This document shows, piece by piece, positions 18,128 to 27,100 of a stretch of DNA of 51,437 bases (positions are counted from its first letter, which is position 1; each line of letters begins with the position of its first letter). The notes under the pieces were generated by a model. The model was not told where the DNA came from and did not search any database. It saw nothing but the letters and a program-made list of their open reading frames with translations. The translations under genes were made by a program, and so were the position numbers. The stretch is from Candidatus Atribacteria bacterium UBA6251 (GTDB lineage: Bacteria; Atribacterota; Phoenicimicrobiia; Phoenicimicrobiales; Phoenicimicrobiaceae). The stretch spans positions 1 through 51,437 of the forward strand of contig DJVR01000016.1 in NCBI GenBank assembly GCA_002441285.1, given 5' to 3'.

Positions 18128-18564
18128 ATAATTTGGAAATCTCTTTTTGTTAATATATTAATTATTTTTTTACTAACTTTAAGTAAATCTGGACTAAGAG
18201 AAGCAGAATAATCTATTTTTTTGGGCTGGATTCCTATAAAAATAATCTCTTTAGTAAATTTTTCTAAATAAGAAATCAGGAAAGAAAGAGGCATATAGTG
18301 GGTAGTTAAATGCATTGATTGGATTTTATCCACACTGATAATTCTAAATTCTCCCGGGGACAAGTCCATTTCTACTGCATCAAGTATAACTAGAAGTTCA
18401 GGTTTGGTTTTTTTTACCTGAGAGGTAAAATTTTCTGGTACAGTTTCACAATCTATAGAGAGCCAGTCAGAATCCTGGAAATTCTGCGCAATAACACTTC
18501 CTATACCATCATCCCCTCGTAGCTTATTTCCTATACCCATTAAAATATATTTTTTTATTGACAT
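18115..18564 (-). CDS. hycI: Hydrogenase maturation protease (HycI family)
   Basis: A 149-residue endopeptidase of the HycI/HyaD family. GIGNKLRGDDGIG (10-22) carries the first nickel-sensing aspartate, LDAVE (61-65) the second, and THYMPL (88-93) the histidine ligand. It would cut the C-terminal tail of the [NiFe] large subunit after nickel insertion, and the mbhL product has just such a tail. It is convergent with the mbh operon, and its stop codon lies in the shared terminator hairpin. Confidence 0.9.
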   Translation of the reverse strand: MSIKKYILMGIGNKLRGDDGIGSVIAQNFQDSDWLSIDCETVPENFTSQVKKTKPELLVILDAVEMDLSPGEFRIISVDKIQSMHLTTHYMPLSFLISYLEKFTKEIIFIGIQPKKIDYSASLSPDLLKVSKKIINILTKRDFQIIKKL

Positions 18565-18894
18565 AATTCTTCCTTTAAAAAAAATGAATAAACTTTCCTA
18601 TACTTCCGGAATTTTAGATTATCAATAAAATTTGAAATAATACAATTTTCAGGTGGCAGATAAAAATTATATGGTAAATTGGTAGTTATTTAAAAATATG
18701 TTAACATAGTCAGGAATATTTGACAATAAGTTGGGGATTCTATTCAAGAAAAAGAAAAAAGTTTTTTGGAAGATAGAGTAGAATATTTATTAAAAATATA
18801 TTATTATATTAATAATGAAATATTTACTAAATTCCTTAAGGTAATAGTAAACCATCTAGTAAATAATTTAGTTATTAGAGGAGTATAATTTATT
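18565..18894. other. 330-nt spacer upstream of the SPOR protein gene
   Basis: Divergent spacer between hycI (-) and the SPOR gene (+). It holds a perfect 12-bp palindrome TATGTTAACATA (18697-18708), an unpaired -35-like TTGACA (18720-18725) with no convincing -10, and an open frame of 48 codons at 18742-18888 described separately. Nothing else is visible. Confidence 0.4.
18742..18888 (+). other. Possible small ORF upstream of the SPOR protein gene
   Basis: An uninterrupted frame of 48 codons ending TAA, 6 nt before the SPOR-protein ATG. It has no ATG; it could start at ATT (18742, after TGGGGA) or TTG (18766). The predicted peptide is helical and rich in Lys, Glu, Ile and Asn. In DNA this AT-rich an open run of this length is only mildly surprising. 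It could be a leader peptide, a gene remnant or chance. Confidence 0.2.
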
Positions 18895-19497
18895 ATGAGA
18901 AAGGCGAGCAGAATTTATAGAAGAAAGACCAGGAGTAATTTAGAAACCCTGATCATTTTAGTGGGTGCCATTATTATTTTAGGTGTTGCATTCCATTTAG
19001 CTCGAGAAAGAAGTTATATCCCTCCCGAAGAGCCACTGGTAGTGGCAGAACAGAAAGAACCCGAAGTAAAATCTTCCGAAAAAAAGGAAACTGAGATTGT
19101 TCCAGAAATAACTGTAGAAAAAACGGAAGATGAAAAAATTGTGGAAAGTAAAGTAGAAGAGAAACCCTCTGTTTCTCAACAGATTGAATCTACTTCCTTA
19201 GTAGTTGAGGAAAAGCCAGCAGAAATACCAGTAAAGAAAGAAGTGACAGTTTCAATAGAAGATAGTAAAACCAGTAGATCCAAAGTATACACAGTGCAGG
19301 TAGGAGCTTTTTCTACGGAAAAAAATGCACAAGGACTAGCTTTAGAGATTCAAGGGAAAGGATTTAATACTTTTATAGTTAAAGGGGGTAACCTTTATAA
19401 AGTTCAAGTAGGTGAATTTAAGAGCTATGAAGAGGCTCAAAGTTTATCCAATAAATTAAAAGAAATGGGTTACCCAATTTTTGTAACTACCAGATAA
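18895..19497 (+). CDS. SPOR-domain membrane protein
   Basis: A 200-residue protein: a basic N-terminus, one membrane helix (about 19-37), a long Glu/Lys/Val-rich linker (about 40-125), and a C-terminal SPOR domain (about 128-199: VYTVQVGAFSTEKNAQGLAL ... YKVQVGEFKSYEEAQ). SPOR domains bind denuded peptidoglycan glycans, usually at the division septum. The linker would span the periplasm. It sits 1 nt before rex, so the two may be co-transcribed, although no functional link is known. Confidence 0.85.
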   Translation: MRKASRIYRRKTRSNLETLIILVGAIIILGVAFHLARERSYIPPEEPLVVAEQKEPEVKSSEKKETEIVPEITVEKTEDEKIVESKVEEKPSVSQQIESTSLVVEEKPAEIPVKKEVTVSIEDSKTSRSKVYTVQVGAFSTEKNAQGLALEIQGKGFNTFIVKGGNLYKVQVGEFKSYEEAQSLSNKLKEMGYPIFVTTR

Positions 19498-19498
19498 G

Positions 19499-20152
19499 AT
19501 GAAAGATTTAAATTTAAACAAAAGAAGCATCCCCCCAGTTACTATTAATCGTTTGTGCCTTTACCATCGTTGTTTGGAAAAGATTACTGAGCAAAAAGAT
19601 TCTTTGTTTTCTCCCTATATTTCTTCCTCAGAAATTTCCCATTTAACCGGAATTAATCCCGCTCAAATTCGTAAGGATTTAGCGTATTTTGGAGAGTTTG
19701 GTTTACGGGGAATCGGTTATCCAGCACGAGAGCTCCAATTAGAATTAAAGAAGATACTGGGTTTAGATAAAGTATGGTCAGTTATTATTGTGGGAGCCGG
19801 GAATTTAGGTAGTGCTTTACTAGGTTATGAAGGATTTAAAAGAAGGGGGTTTTTAATCAAGGCTATTTTCGATCGAGACCGGTCAAAAATTGGAAGAAGG
19901 ATTCATAATCTTAGAATAAGTAGCATTGATAAAATGGAAGAGTTTATTAAAGAAGAACATATTGATATTGGTATTTTGGTCGTACCTGCTGAATCAGCTC
20001 AAGAAGTTGCTAATATAATGGTAAAAAGTGGAATTAAAGCGATAATTAACTTTGCTCCCCTTCGTCTTTCACTGCCTCCCGAAATAAAAGTAAATAATGT
20101 TGATTTATCCATTGAGTTTGAAGGCTTGACATATCATCTTAAGATGTGTTAG
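19499..20152 (+). CDS. rex: Redox-sensing transcriptional repressor Rex
   Basis: A 217-residue Rex protein. The N-terminal winged helix includes ISSSEISHLTGINPAQIRKD, followed by FGEFGLRGIGY, the DNA-recognition segment. The Rossmann domain has GAGNLGSAL (99-107) and an acidic residue (FDRD) favouring NAD(H). Rex represses fermentation and hydrogenase genes until NADH rises. A perfect Rex operator lies 17 nt after its stop codon, at the head of the next operon, so its main local target is clear. Confidence 0.96.
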   Translation: MKDLNLNKRSIPPVTINRLCLYHRCLEKITEQKDSLFSPYISSSEISHLTGINPAQIRKDLAYFGEFGLRGIGYPARELQLELKKILGLDKVWSVIIVGAGNLGSALLGYEGFKRRGFLIKAIFDRDRSKIGRRIHNLRISSIDKMEEFIKEEHIDIGILVVPAESAQEVANIMVKSGIKAIINFAPLRLSLPPEIKVNNVDLSIEFEGLTYHLKMC

Positions 20153-20155
20153 AAT
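20126..20155 (+). promoter_or_regulatory. Sigma-70 promoter of the redox/formate operon, inside rex
   Basis: TTGACA (20126-20131), an 18-nt spacer, then TAGAAT (20150-20155) with an extended -10 (TG one base upstream). It overlaps the rex stop codon. Transcription would begin near 20162, just before the Rex operator. Confidence 0.7.
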
Positions 20156-20168
20156 TTTTAGGATTGTT

Positions 20169-20186
20169 TTGTGATAGATTTCACAA
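20169..20186. promoter_or_regulatory. Rex operator
   Basis: TTGTGATAGATTTCACAA: perfect TTGTGA half-sites in inverted orientation with a 6-nt spacer, identical to the established Rex consensus. It lies about 7-24 nt downstream of the predicted transcription start, where bound Rex would block initiation or escape. The encoding gene, rex, is immediately upstream. Confidence 0.92.
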
Positions 20187-20276
20187 TTATAAAAAACTAT
20201 TTTTTATATTACACAAAAGTAAGATAGCTAAAAAGTAACAAAATAATTTATCTAAAAAATAGGTAGGTTTTATCCA

Positions 20277-20630
20277 ATGATTATTGGTGATCTGATAAAT
20301 ATTTTAAATGCAGAAATCCTTTGTGGTAGAAAATATCTTGATAGAGAGATTAAAGATTTTGGTGCCTGCGACCTTTTAAGTGATATTTTAGCTTATTCCA
20401 AGGAAGATTATGCCCTGCTAACTGGTCTGACATCCTTGCAAGTAGTACGAACTGCCGAAATAACTGGGGCTATTGCTATTGTTTTTGTAAGAGGAAAGCT
20501 TCCTTCTCCAGAAGCGATTGGACTAGCTAAATCACATCATATTCCTCTTTTGAAAACAGATGAATTAATGTTTAATTCCTGTCGAAAAATTACCGAAGAA
20601 CTAATAAAGGAAAAACATAATACTAAATGA
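20277..20630 (+). CDS. DRTGG-domain protein (first copy)
   Basis: A 117-residue DRTGG-domain protein. Pattern: EILCGRKYLDREIKDFGACD, then LLTGLTSLQVVRTAEITGAI, then AIVFVRGKLPSPEAIGLA. The domain also occurs in phosphotransacetylases and CBS proteins; its biochemical role is unknown, though a regulatory, ligand-sensing function is often proposed. It is the first gene after the Rex operator and overlaps the CBS-HATPase gene by 4 nt. A shorter relative is encoded two genes downstream. Confidence 0.82.
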   Translation: MIIGDLINILNAEILCGRKYLDREIKDFGACDLLSDILAYSKEDYALLTGLTSLQVVRTAEITGAIAIVFVRGKLPSPEAIGLAKSHHIPLLKTDELMFNSCRKITEELIKEKHNTK

Positions 20631-21586
20631 AATCACATTTTTCTAAGGAAAAGTTAACCTTAGTTAATGAGTTAATCTACGAAATAAAAATCAAAGAAGC
20701 AATGTCTGCTGAAGTAATCTTTTTTAACGAAAAAGCTACCTTTCGTGAAATTCAGCTTACTCTCAAAGAAAAAAAGATATCTGGAGTACCTATTTTAGAT
20801 AAAAATTCAGAACTGGTGGGAATAGTCAGCATTGATGATATTATTACAGCCTTTGACCGAGGTTATATCGATGAAGAGATAACTCCTTACTTGACCAGAG
20901 AGGTAATTACTGTTCCCCAGAATTTTTCTGTAGTATATGCTATTCGTTTGTTTGAAAAATATGGGGTGGGGAGGCTCCCCGTAACTGTATCTTTAAAAAA
21001 TAAAAAAGTAGTAGGTATCATCACTATGAGTGATATCTTAAATGCCTTACTTCTGGAAGTTCAAACTATTGCTGAAAAGGTTAAAGAGAAAGAAGCAAAA
21101 GATAAACTGTTTTCTGAAAAAATTAGTAAGTCAGTTACTAGAAAACCTTTACAATTTGAGGTTAGAAGTGATGATTTTACTAATGCTGGTAGGGTAGCTA
21201 GTATTACTAAAAAATATTTTCAGAATCTGGGAGTTAATCCAGAAATAGTTCGTCGCATAGCTATTGTATGTTATGAATTAGAAATGAATATCTGTATTCA
21301 TTCTCTAGGTGGTTCTATCACCGTAAAGATGGATAACCATCAACAGGTGGAGATTATTGCCCGTGACAAGGGGCCAGGAATACCGGATATAGATTTAGCT
21401 CTAAAACCAGGATTCACTACCGCTTCTGAAAAGATCAGAGCTTTAGGGTTTGGTGCGGGTATGGGACTTCCCAATGCCAAACGTTGTGCAGATAAGCTGA
21501 AAGTTGAATCTTCTTTAAAAAGTGGTACAGTCTTAAAAGCAATAATCTATTTAGGAGAAAAAAATGAAGTTAAAAAAGATAATTAA
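20627..21586 (+). CDS. CBS-pair protein with anti-sigma-type HATPase domain
   Basis: A 319-residue fusion. Two CBS motifs (about 22-75 and 84-142) form a Bateman module, expected to bind adenosyl ligands such as AMP, ATP or NAD(H). The C-terminal domain (about 175-312) is a GHKL ATPase like RsbW/SpoIIAB: YELEMNICIH (N box), DKGPGIPD (G1) and LGFGAGMGLPNA (G2). This looks like an energy-sensing serine kinase or switch protein. Its partner is not evident; no sigma factor or STAS protein is adjacent. Confidence 0.85.
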   Translation: MKSHFSKEKLTLVNELIYEIKIKEAMSAEVIFFNEKATFREIQLTLKEKKISGVPILDKNSELVGIVSIDDIITAFDRGYIDEEITPYLTREVITVPQNFSVVYAIRLFEKYGVGRLPVTVSLKNKKVVGIITMSDILNALLLEVQTIAEKVKEKEAKDKLFSEKISKSVTRKPLQFEVRSDDFTNAGRVASITKKYFQNLGVNPEIVRRIAIVCYELEMNICIHSLGGSITVKMDNHQQVEIIARDKGPGIPDIDLALKPGFTTASEKIRALGFGAGMGLPNAKRCADKLKVESSLKSGTVLKAIIYLGEKNEVKKDN

Positions 21587-21896
21587 AGAGTGTCAATTAA
21601 AGGAAATAGTTTTTCATCAAGATTGTGAAATTAAAGCGGGTTATTGTGGAGATTTAATGTCCGATGTGATGGCTCACGCAGAATCAGAAAGTATCTGGAT
21701 TACTATTCAGGCTCATAAAAATAGCATCGCGGTTGCTTTGATTAAAGATATAAAAGCTATTGTGTTTACTAATGATATAACAGTAGATATTGAAGTAATA
21801 GAAAAAGCTCGAGAGGAGAAAATTACCTTACTTTCAACTCCTCTTAATTCTTTTCAAATTTGCGGTAAGATATATTCGGTGATGCAGGGAGGTTAA
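21564..21896 (+). CDS. DRTGG-domain protein (second copy)
   Basis: A 110-residue relative of the first DRTGG protein. It keeps the AGYCGDLMSDVMAHAESES region and the strand-rich core, but the middle reads WITIQAHKNSIAVALIKDIK, lacking the LTG..P..VRTAE pattern of the first copy. It overlaps the CBS-HATPase gene by 23 nt, with AGGAGA placed inside that gene. It is possibly a diverged partner for hetero-oligomer formation. Confidence 0.75.
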   Translation: MKLKKIIKECQLKEIVFHQDCEIKAGYCGDLMSDVMAHAESESIWITIQAHKNSIAVALIKDIKAIVFTNDITVDIEVIEKAREEKITLLSTPLNSFQICGKIYSVMQGG

Positions 21897-21897
21897 A

Positions 21898-22632
21898 ATT
21901 ATCCTGATCGATTTACATATTCATTCAGCCCTATCTGCCTGCGGGGAAGATATTTTGTCACCAGGCTTAATTGTAGAACAAGCTGAAAGAAGGAAACTTA
22001 ATCTTATTTCTATTACCGATCATAATACTACTAAGCATTCTATAATAGCTTATCAGTTATGCAAAGATAGATCAATCAAGGTAATTCCAGGAGTAGAGTT
22101 AACTTCTCGAGAGGAAGTGCATCTTTTAGCTTATTTTCCGAACTTGGAAACTTTAACTAAGATAGAAGAAGTAATTGATTATTATTTACCCAGGAGGGAA
22201 AATAAACCCCAGATTTTTGGGTATCAGATTTATTATAATCAAAAAGGAGAGATTATTGGAACTGATGACCTTTTAAGGCAAGTAGCTCTGGAGATAAGTT
22301 TGGATCATCTGGTGGAAGTGATTCATCAGATAGGAGGTTTGGCTATCTGCGCTCATATAGATAAAAGTAGATTTAGTTTACTCAGTCAATTAGGTTTTAT
22401 TGATAGAGAAGAGAATTTTGATGCCCTAGAAGTATCCAAGTATCAATGGAATAAAAAGGGTTACCAGTTAGGGGATACCTTAGAAGGGTTTCCAGTAACC
22501 TCAGGTTCTGATAGCCATTGCCTGGAAGACATTGGACTTTTTTATATAGAAGATACGCAAGATAGAATTAAAGATTTCCTTACTTTTAGTAATTTCCTAA
22601 AAAATTGTCAGGGCAAAAGAAAAGGTACTTAG
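21898..22632 (+). CDS. PHP-family metal-dependent phosphoesterase, apparent ATT start
   Basis: A PHP-domain hydrolase of about 244 residues. Its essential first metal motif HIHS lies upstream of every ATG, GTG or TTG in frame (the first, TTG at 21955, would remove it). The frame extends up to ATT at 21898, 5 nt after GGGAGGT; ATC at 21901 or CTG at 21904 are alternatives. Other PHP motifs: ITDHN, PGVEL, CAHIDKS and SGSDSHC. Related enzymes hydrolyse nucleoside or inositol phosphates; the substrate here is unknown. Confidence 0.8.
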   Translation: MILIDLHIHSALSACGEDILSPGLIVEQAERRKLNLISITDHNTTKHSIIAYQLCKDRSIKVIPGVELTSREEVHLLAYFPNLETLTKIEEVIDYYLPRRENKPQIFGYQIYYNQKGEIIGTDDLLRQVALEISLDHLVEVIHQIGGLAICAHIDKSRFSLLSQLGFIDREENFDALEVSKYQWNKKGYQLGDTLEGFPVTSGSDSHCLEDIGLFYIEDTQDRIKDFLTFSNFLKNCQGKRKGT

Positions 22633-22633
22633 G

Positions 22634-23209
22634 ATGAAAAATATTGCGGATCACCTCTTTGACATCCTGGAAAACTCGGTTAAAGCTAAAGCAACAGAAA
22701 TTAAAATATTAATTAAATTTAAGCAAGGAAAATTTCACTGTCGGATTACTGATAACGGAACGGGGATTAAAATAGTAGATAAGGAAGTGGAGGCTACCGA
22801 CCCATTTGTAACCTCTAGAAAAGAAAGAAGAGTCGGTCTTGGTTTACCACTTTTAAAAAGTTCAGCGGAAAGTACCAAGGGATTTTTTAAGATTTATAAT
22901 TTAAAAAAGGGAGGTTGTTATTTAGAGTTTACCATCGATCTATTACATATCGATGCAAAACCTTTTGGAGATCTTGCTCAAGCCATCCTGGATGCTCTGG
23001 TTTGCTGGCCGGAAATAGATCTAAGCTTATGGATAGAGAAGAGCAATCAACAAAAAGAAGAAATTTTTAATAGCAAAAAATTAAAAAAAGTTTTAGAAAT
23101 TGAAGATTTAAAAGAAAAAAAGATTAGAGATTTTCTTTATCAATTATTTTGGGAAAATTTTAATCAAATAGGAATCAATAAGCAATTTGGATACTTTCAA
23201 AAAATATAA
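22634..23209 (+). CDS. GHKL-type ATPase domain protein
   Basis: A 191-residue protein with a histidine-kinase-like ATPase fold but no dimerisation or receiver domain. Motifs: HLFDILENSVKA (N box, about 7-18), DNGTGI (G1) and VGLGLPLLK (G2). The C-terminal part is helical and unrecognised. It starts 1 nt after the PHP stop. With the CBS-HATPase it makes a second nucleotide-binding switch protein in this operon. Histidine-kinase activity is doubtful because no phospho-acceptor histidine domain is present. Confidence 0.8.
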   Translation: MKNIADHLFDILENSVKAKATEIKILIKFKQGKFHCRITDNGTGIKIVDKEVEATDPFVTSRKERRVGLGLPLLKSSAESTKGFFKIYNLKKGGCYLEFTIDLLHIDAKPFGDLAQAILDALVCWPEIDLSLWIEKSNQQKEEIFNSKKLKKVLEIEDLKEKKIRDFLYQLFWENFNQIGINKQFGYFQKI

Positions 23210-23235
23210 ATAATATTACTATGAAGGGGTGGAAT

Positions 23236-23601
23236 ATGAAAAATTTGGAAGAACTAAAAAAGATTAGAGAAAGAGTGAAAAGAGATCTGGAATTAAGAAC
23301 TGGAAAACATCGGATCAAAATTGTAGTCTGTCTGGGTACTTGCGGTATTGCTGCTGGAGCAAGAGAAAGTATGAATACTCTGATAGATCTGATTGCCAAA
23401 AGCGGTCGAAGCGATATTATAGTAACTACCTCAGGATGTGCCGGTTTTTGTGAACAAGAGCCGATGATTCAGGTCTATGTAGAAGAACAAGAACCAGTAG
23501 TATATGGTAAGGTCGATACAAAAGCTGCTGAAGAAATTTTTGAAAAACACATTTTGAACCATCAAATAGTGGAAAAATATCTTTTTACTAAGGGGAAATA
23601 A
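23236..23601 (+). CDS. Thioredoxin-fold [2Fe-2S] ferredoxin (HndB-like)
   Basis: A 121-residue protein from the ATG at 23236, which has AAGGGGTG just upstream; the ATG at 23221 has none. Cysteines 32 and 36 (CLGTC) and 68 and 72 (GCAGFC) would bind a [2Fe-2S] cluster in the thioredoxin-like fold. It resembles HndB of NADP-reducing hydrogenases and heads a run of NuoE/NuoF-type genes. It probably supplies an extra electron carrier to the flavoprotein complex. Confidence 0.85.
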   Translation: MKNLEELKKIRERVKRDLELRTGKHRIKIVVCLGTCGIAAGARESMNTLIDLIAKSGRSDIIVTTSGCAGFCEQEPMIQVYVEEQEPVVYGKVDTKAAEEIFEKHILNHQIVEKYLFTKGK

Positions 23602-23603
23602 AA

Positions 23604-24095
23604 ATGGGTTGTCTTTGTAACCAACAGGAAATTAGCGAAGAAGAAAAATATAAACAACTAAAAGAATTTATTGCTGAAAATAGAGAAAAAAAAGGTTATT
23701 TAATCCCGGTATTACATATGGCTCAGGTAATTTTTGGATACTTACCTGACGAGGTACAGGCTTTCGTTGCCAGGGGAATGAATATTTCTACCAGTCAGGT
23801 TAAAGGAGTGGTAACTTTTTATTCTTATTTTAAGACTTCTCCAGCGGGTAGACATCATATTACGGTCTGTTTGGGAACAGCCTGTTATGTGAGAGGATCG
23901 AAAAAGATTTTGGATGCCCTGGAAGATAAGTTGGGAATAAAAGTAGGAGAGACTACCCCAGATCGAAGATTTTCTATGGGTGTACAGAGATGTCTAGGAG
24001 CTTGTGGATTAGCTCCAGTAATTATGATTGATGAAGATGTTCATGGTCGTATGACTGCTAAAAAATTAGATAAAATTTTAGATCAATATAAATAG
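23604..24095 (+). CDS. NuoE-like [2Fe-2S] subunit (first copy)
   Basis: A 163-residue NuoE/HndA protein: an N-terminal helical bundle, then the ferredoxin fold with Cys89, Cys94, Cys130 and Cys134 as cluster ligands. An extra CLC near the N-terminus (residues 3-5) is not part of this set. It pairs with NuoF-type subunits in electron-bifurcating hydrogenases, formate dehydrogenases and Sporomusa-type transhydrogenases. The adjacent fusion gene is its likely partner. Confidence 0.9.
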   Translation: MGCLCNQQEISEEEKYKQLKEFIAENREKKGYLIPVLHMAQVIFGYLPDEVQAFVARGMNISTSQVKGVVTFYSYFKTSPAGRHHITVCLGTACYVRGSKKILDALEDKLGIKVGETTPDRRFSMGVQRCLGACGLAPVIMIDEDVHGRMTAKKLDKILDQYK

Positions 24096-24114
24096 GGTAA
24101 GGTAGGAGTAGATT

Positions 24115-27100
24115 ATGTATAATTTAAGAGCACATATTCTTCTTTGTTATGGTGGAGCTTGTATTTCTTCTGGTTCAGAGAGCGTTAAAGAAGCCATGGA
24201 AAAAGCAATTGCCAAAGCTGGATTGCAGAATGAAGTTGATGTTATTACCACTGGTTGTATGGGCACCTGTGAGTTAGGTCCACTTATGGTAATATATCCT
24301 GATGGGGTATTTTATCAAAAGGTCAAGCCAGAAGATGCAGAAGAGATTGTTCAAGAACACCTCTTGAAAGGTAGAGTGGTAAAAAGACTTTTCTATAAAA
24401 AGCCCAAAAGCAAAGAAATGGTAGAGATGTTTAATGAGATAGATTTTTTCAAACTGCAGAAAAAAATTGCTTTACGTAATTGCGGAATTATCAACCCCTT
24501 GGATATCGAAGAGTATATTGCCGCTGATGGGTATATGGCTTTAGGAAAGGTACTAACTGAGATGACTCCCCAGCAGGTTATTGAAGAGGTAAAAAAATCA
24601 GGTTTAAGAGGAAGAGGAGGAGCTGGATTTCCCACTGGTTTAAAATGGCAGTTTACTGCTGCTTCTCCCGGAAATACAAAATATGTCTGTTGTAATGCTG
24701 ATGAAGGAGATCCGGGAGCTTTTATGGATAGAAGTATCCTGGAAGGAGATCCTCATTCAGTTATTGAAGCAATGATTATCTGTGGTTATGCCATTGGAGC
24801 AAATCAAGGATATATCTATGTAAGGGCAGAATATCCCTTAGCAGTAGAGAGATTAAAGGTAGCTATTGAACAAGCTAAAAAATTAGAATTATTAGGTGAA
24901 AACATATTGGGCTCAGGTTTTAATTTTGATTTAGAACTGAGAATGGGAGCCGGTGCCTTTGTTTGTGGGGAAGAAACAGCTTTAATGCGGTCAATAGAAG
25001 GTAAAAGAGGTGAACCCCGCCCCAAACCACCTTTTCCAGCTCAAAAGGGATTATTCGATTGTCCTACTGTATTAAATAATGTAGAAACCTTTGCAAATAT
25101 ACCTTATATTATATTGCAGGGTGCAGATGATTTTGCTTCTCTCGGAACAGAAAAGAGTAAAGGGACTAAGGTATTTGCCTTAGCTGGGGACATAAATAAT
25201 ACTGGATTAATAGAAATACCTATTGGAATGCCTTTAGGAACGATTATTTACGATATTGGTGGGGGAACTCCTAATAATAGAAAATTAAAAGCTGTACAGA
25301 TAGGGGGTCCTTCTGGAGGCTGTATACCAGCTAATCATTTGAATGTCACTGTAGATTATGAATCATTACAAAAACTGGGCGCCATAATGGGTTCTGGTGG
25401 ACTAATTGTTATGGACGAAGATACCTGTATGGTAGATTTAGCCCGTTATTTTATGGAATTTATTCAGGAAGAATCCTGTGGAAAATGTACTCCCTGCAGA
25501 GAAGGAACCAAAATAATGCTTAGTATATTAGAAAGGATCTGTCAAGGGAAAGGTAGAATGGAAGACTTAGATTTGCTGGAAGAATTATCTCAACAGATTA
25601 AACAGACTGCTCTATGTGGGTTAGGTCAAACTGCTCCCAATCCAGTTATTTCTACTCTGCGTTATTTTAGAGAAGAGTACATTGAACATATTCGGGACAA
25701 AAAGTGTAGAGCAGGGGTGTGTGCAGATTTAGTTTATACTCCCTGTTCCAATGCCTGTCCGGCATCGGTAAATGTACCGGGTTACCTGGCTTATACCAAA
25801 GAAGGAAAGACCAAAAAGGCTTTACAGATTCATTTAAAAAATAATCCTTTCCCAGCAGTATGTGGAAGAGTATGTCCACATCCCTGTGAAGCTAAATGCC
25901 GAAGACAAGATATTGATACACCGGTAAGTATTCGTCAGGTTAAGCGATTTATGGCTGATGCTGTGGAGGAATATTTAGAGTGCTTCCCGGAAAAACAACC
26001 TATTAAGGGAATAAAAGTAGCGGTAATTGGAGCTGGTCCTTCTGGTTTATCAGCTGCATATTTTTTAACTATACTAGGTTATCAGGTAACTGTGTTCGAA
26101 GCAGAAGCTAAGAGTGGTGGAATGATGACCTATGCTATACCTCCATATCGGTTACCTAAAGATATTATAGAAAAAGAGGTTCAAGCCCTTATTGGATACG
26201 GGATAGAAATTAAAAAAAATATCCGAGTTGGCAAGGATGTAACTCTCGATGAACTGAGAAGAGAGGGTTATAAAGCCTTTTATCTGGCTATAGGAGCAGG
26301 AGAATCTATTCTACCTAAAATAGAAGGGATTAGAAATAATGAGAAGGTGATAAGCGGATTAAATTTTCTCTATAAAGTTAATACTGGACAGAAGGTTTCG
26401 GTTGGTCAAAAAGTAATAGTAGTGGGAGGAGGAAACACAGCCATAGATGCAGCAAGAACTGCTCGCAGGATGGGAGCTGAAGTAACTATAGTTTATCGTC
26501 GAACTAGGGAAGAGATGCCTGCTGATTTAGAAGAAATTAGAGAAGCAGAAAAAGAAGGAGTAAAGATTCAGCTTCTACAAAATATAAAAGCTATTAAAGC
26601 TAATCAAAATAAAGATAGATTATTAGTAGAATTAATCAATATGCGCTTGAGTGATTTTGATGAATCAGGTCGAAGGAGGCCAGTAGAAATTGAAACCTCT
26701 TTATTTACTAAAGAAATAGATTTATTGATTTTAGCTCTTGGTCAGAAACCGGCATTAGGTAATTTACTGGATAAGGAAAATATTAAATTAAATCGAGATG
26801 ATACTATCTGTTGTTCTTCTCCAAAAGGTGAGACCTTAACCCAGGATCTATTTGCTGGTGGTGATGTAGTTACTGGACCTTCTACGGTAGTAGAAGCAAT
26901 AGGTCAAGCTCAGAAAGTAGTAGAGGCCATAGATAAATACTTAACTGGTGGGCAGGAAGAATACCCTTGGAATATTAAAGATCCTATCGAAGTTGAGTTT
27001 AACCCTGAAGAAGAACCAGTAGATTATTCAAGAGCAGAAAATATCTTGTTACCTGTAGAGGAACGGATTGGTTGGGCTGAAGTAGAAAAAACTTGGAGTA

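Noticed and set aside
18646..18670. TGGCAG-like sigma-54 promoter
   Set aside because: The -12 element (TTGC) is missing at the required distance; elsewhere TGGCAC occurs only inside genes.
20199..20216. Second Rex operator after the first
   Set aside because: Only the right half (ACACAA) matches; the left half ATTTTT does not.
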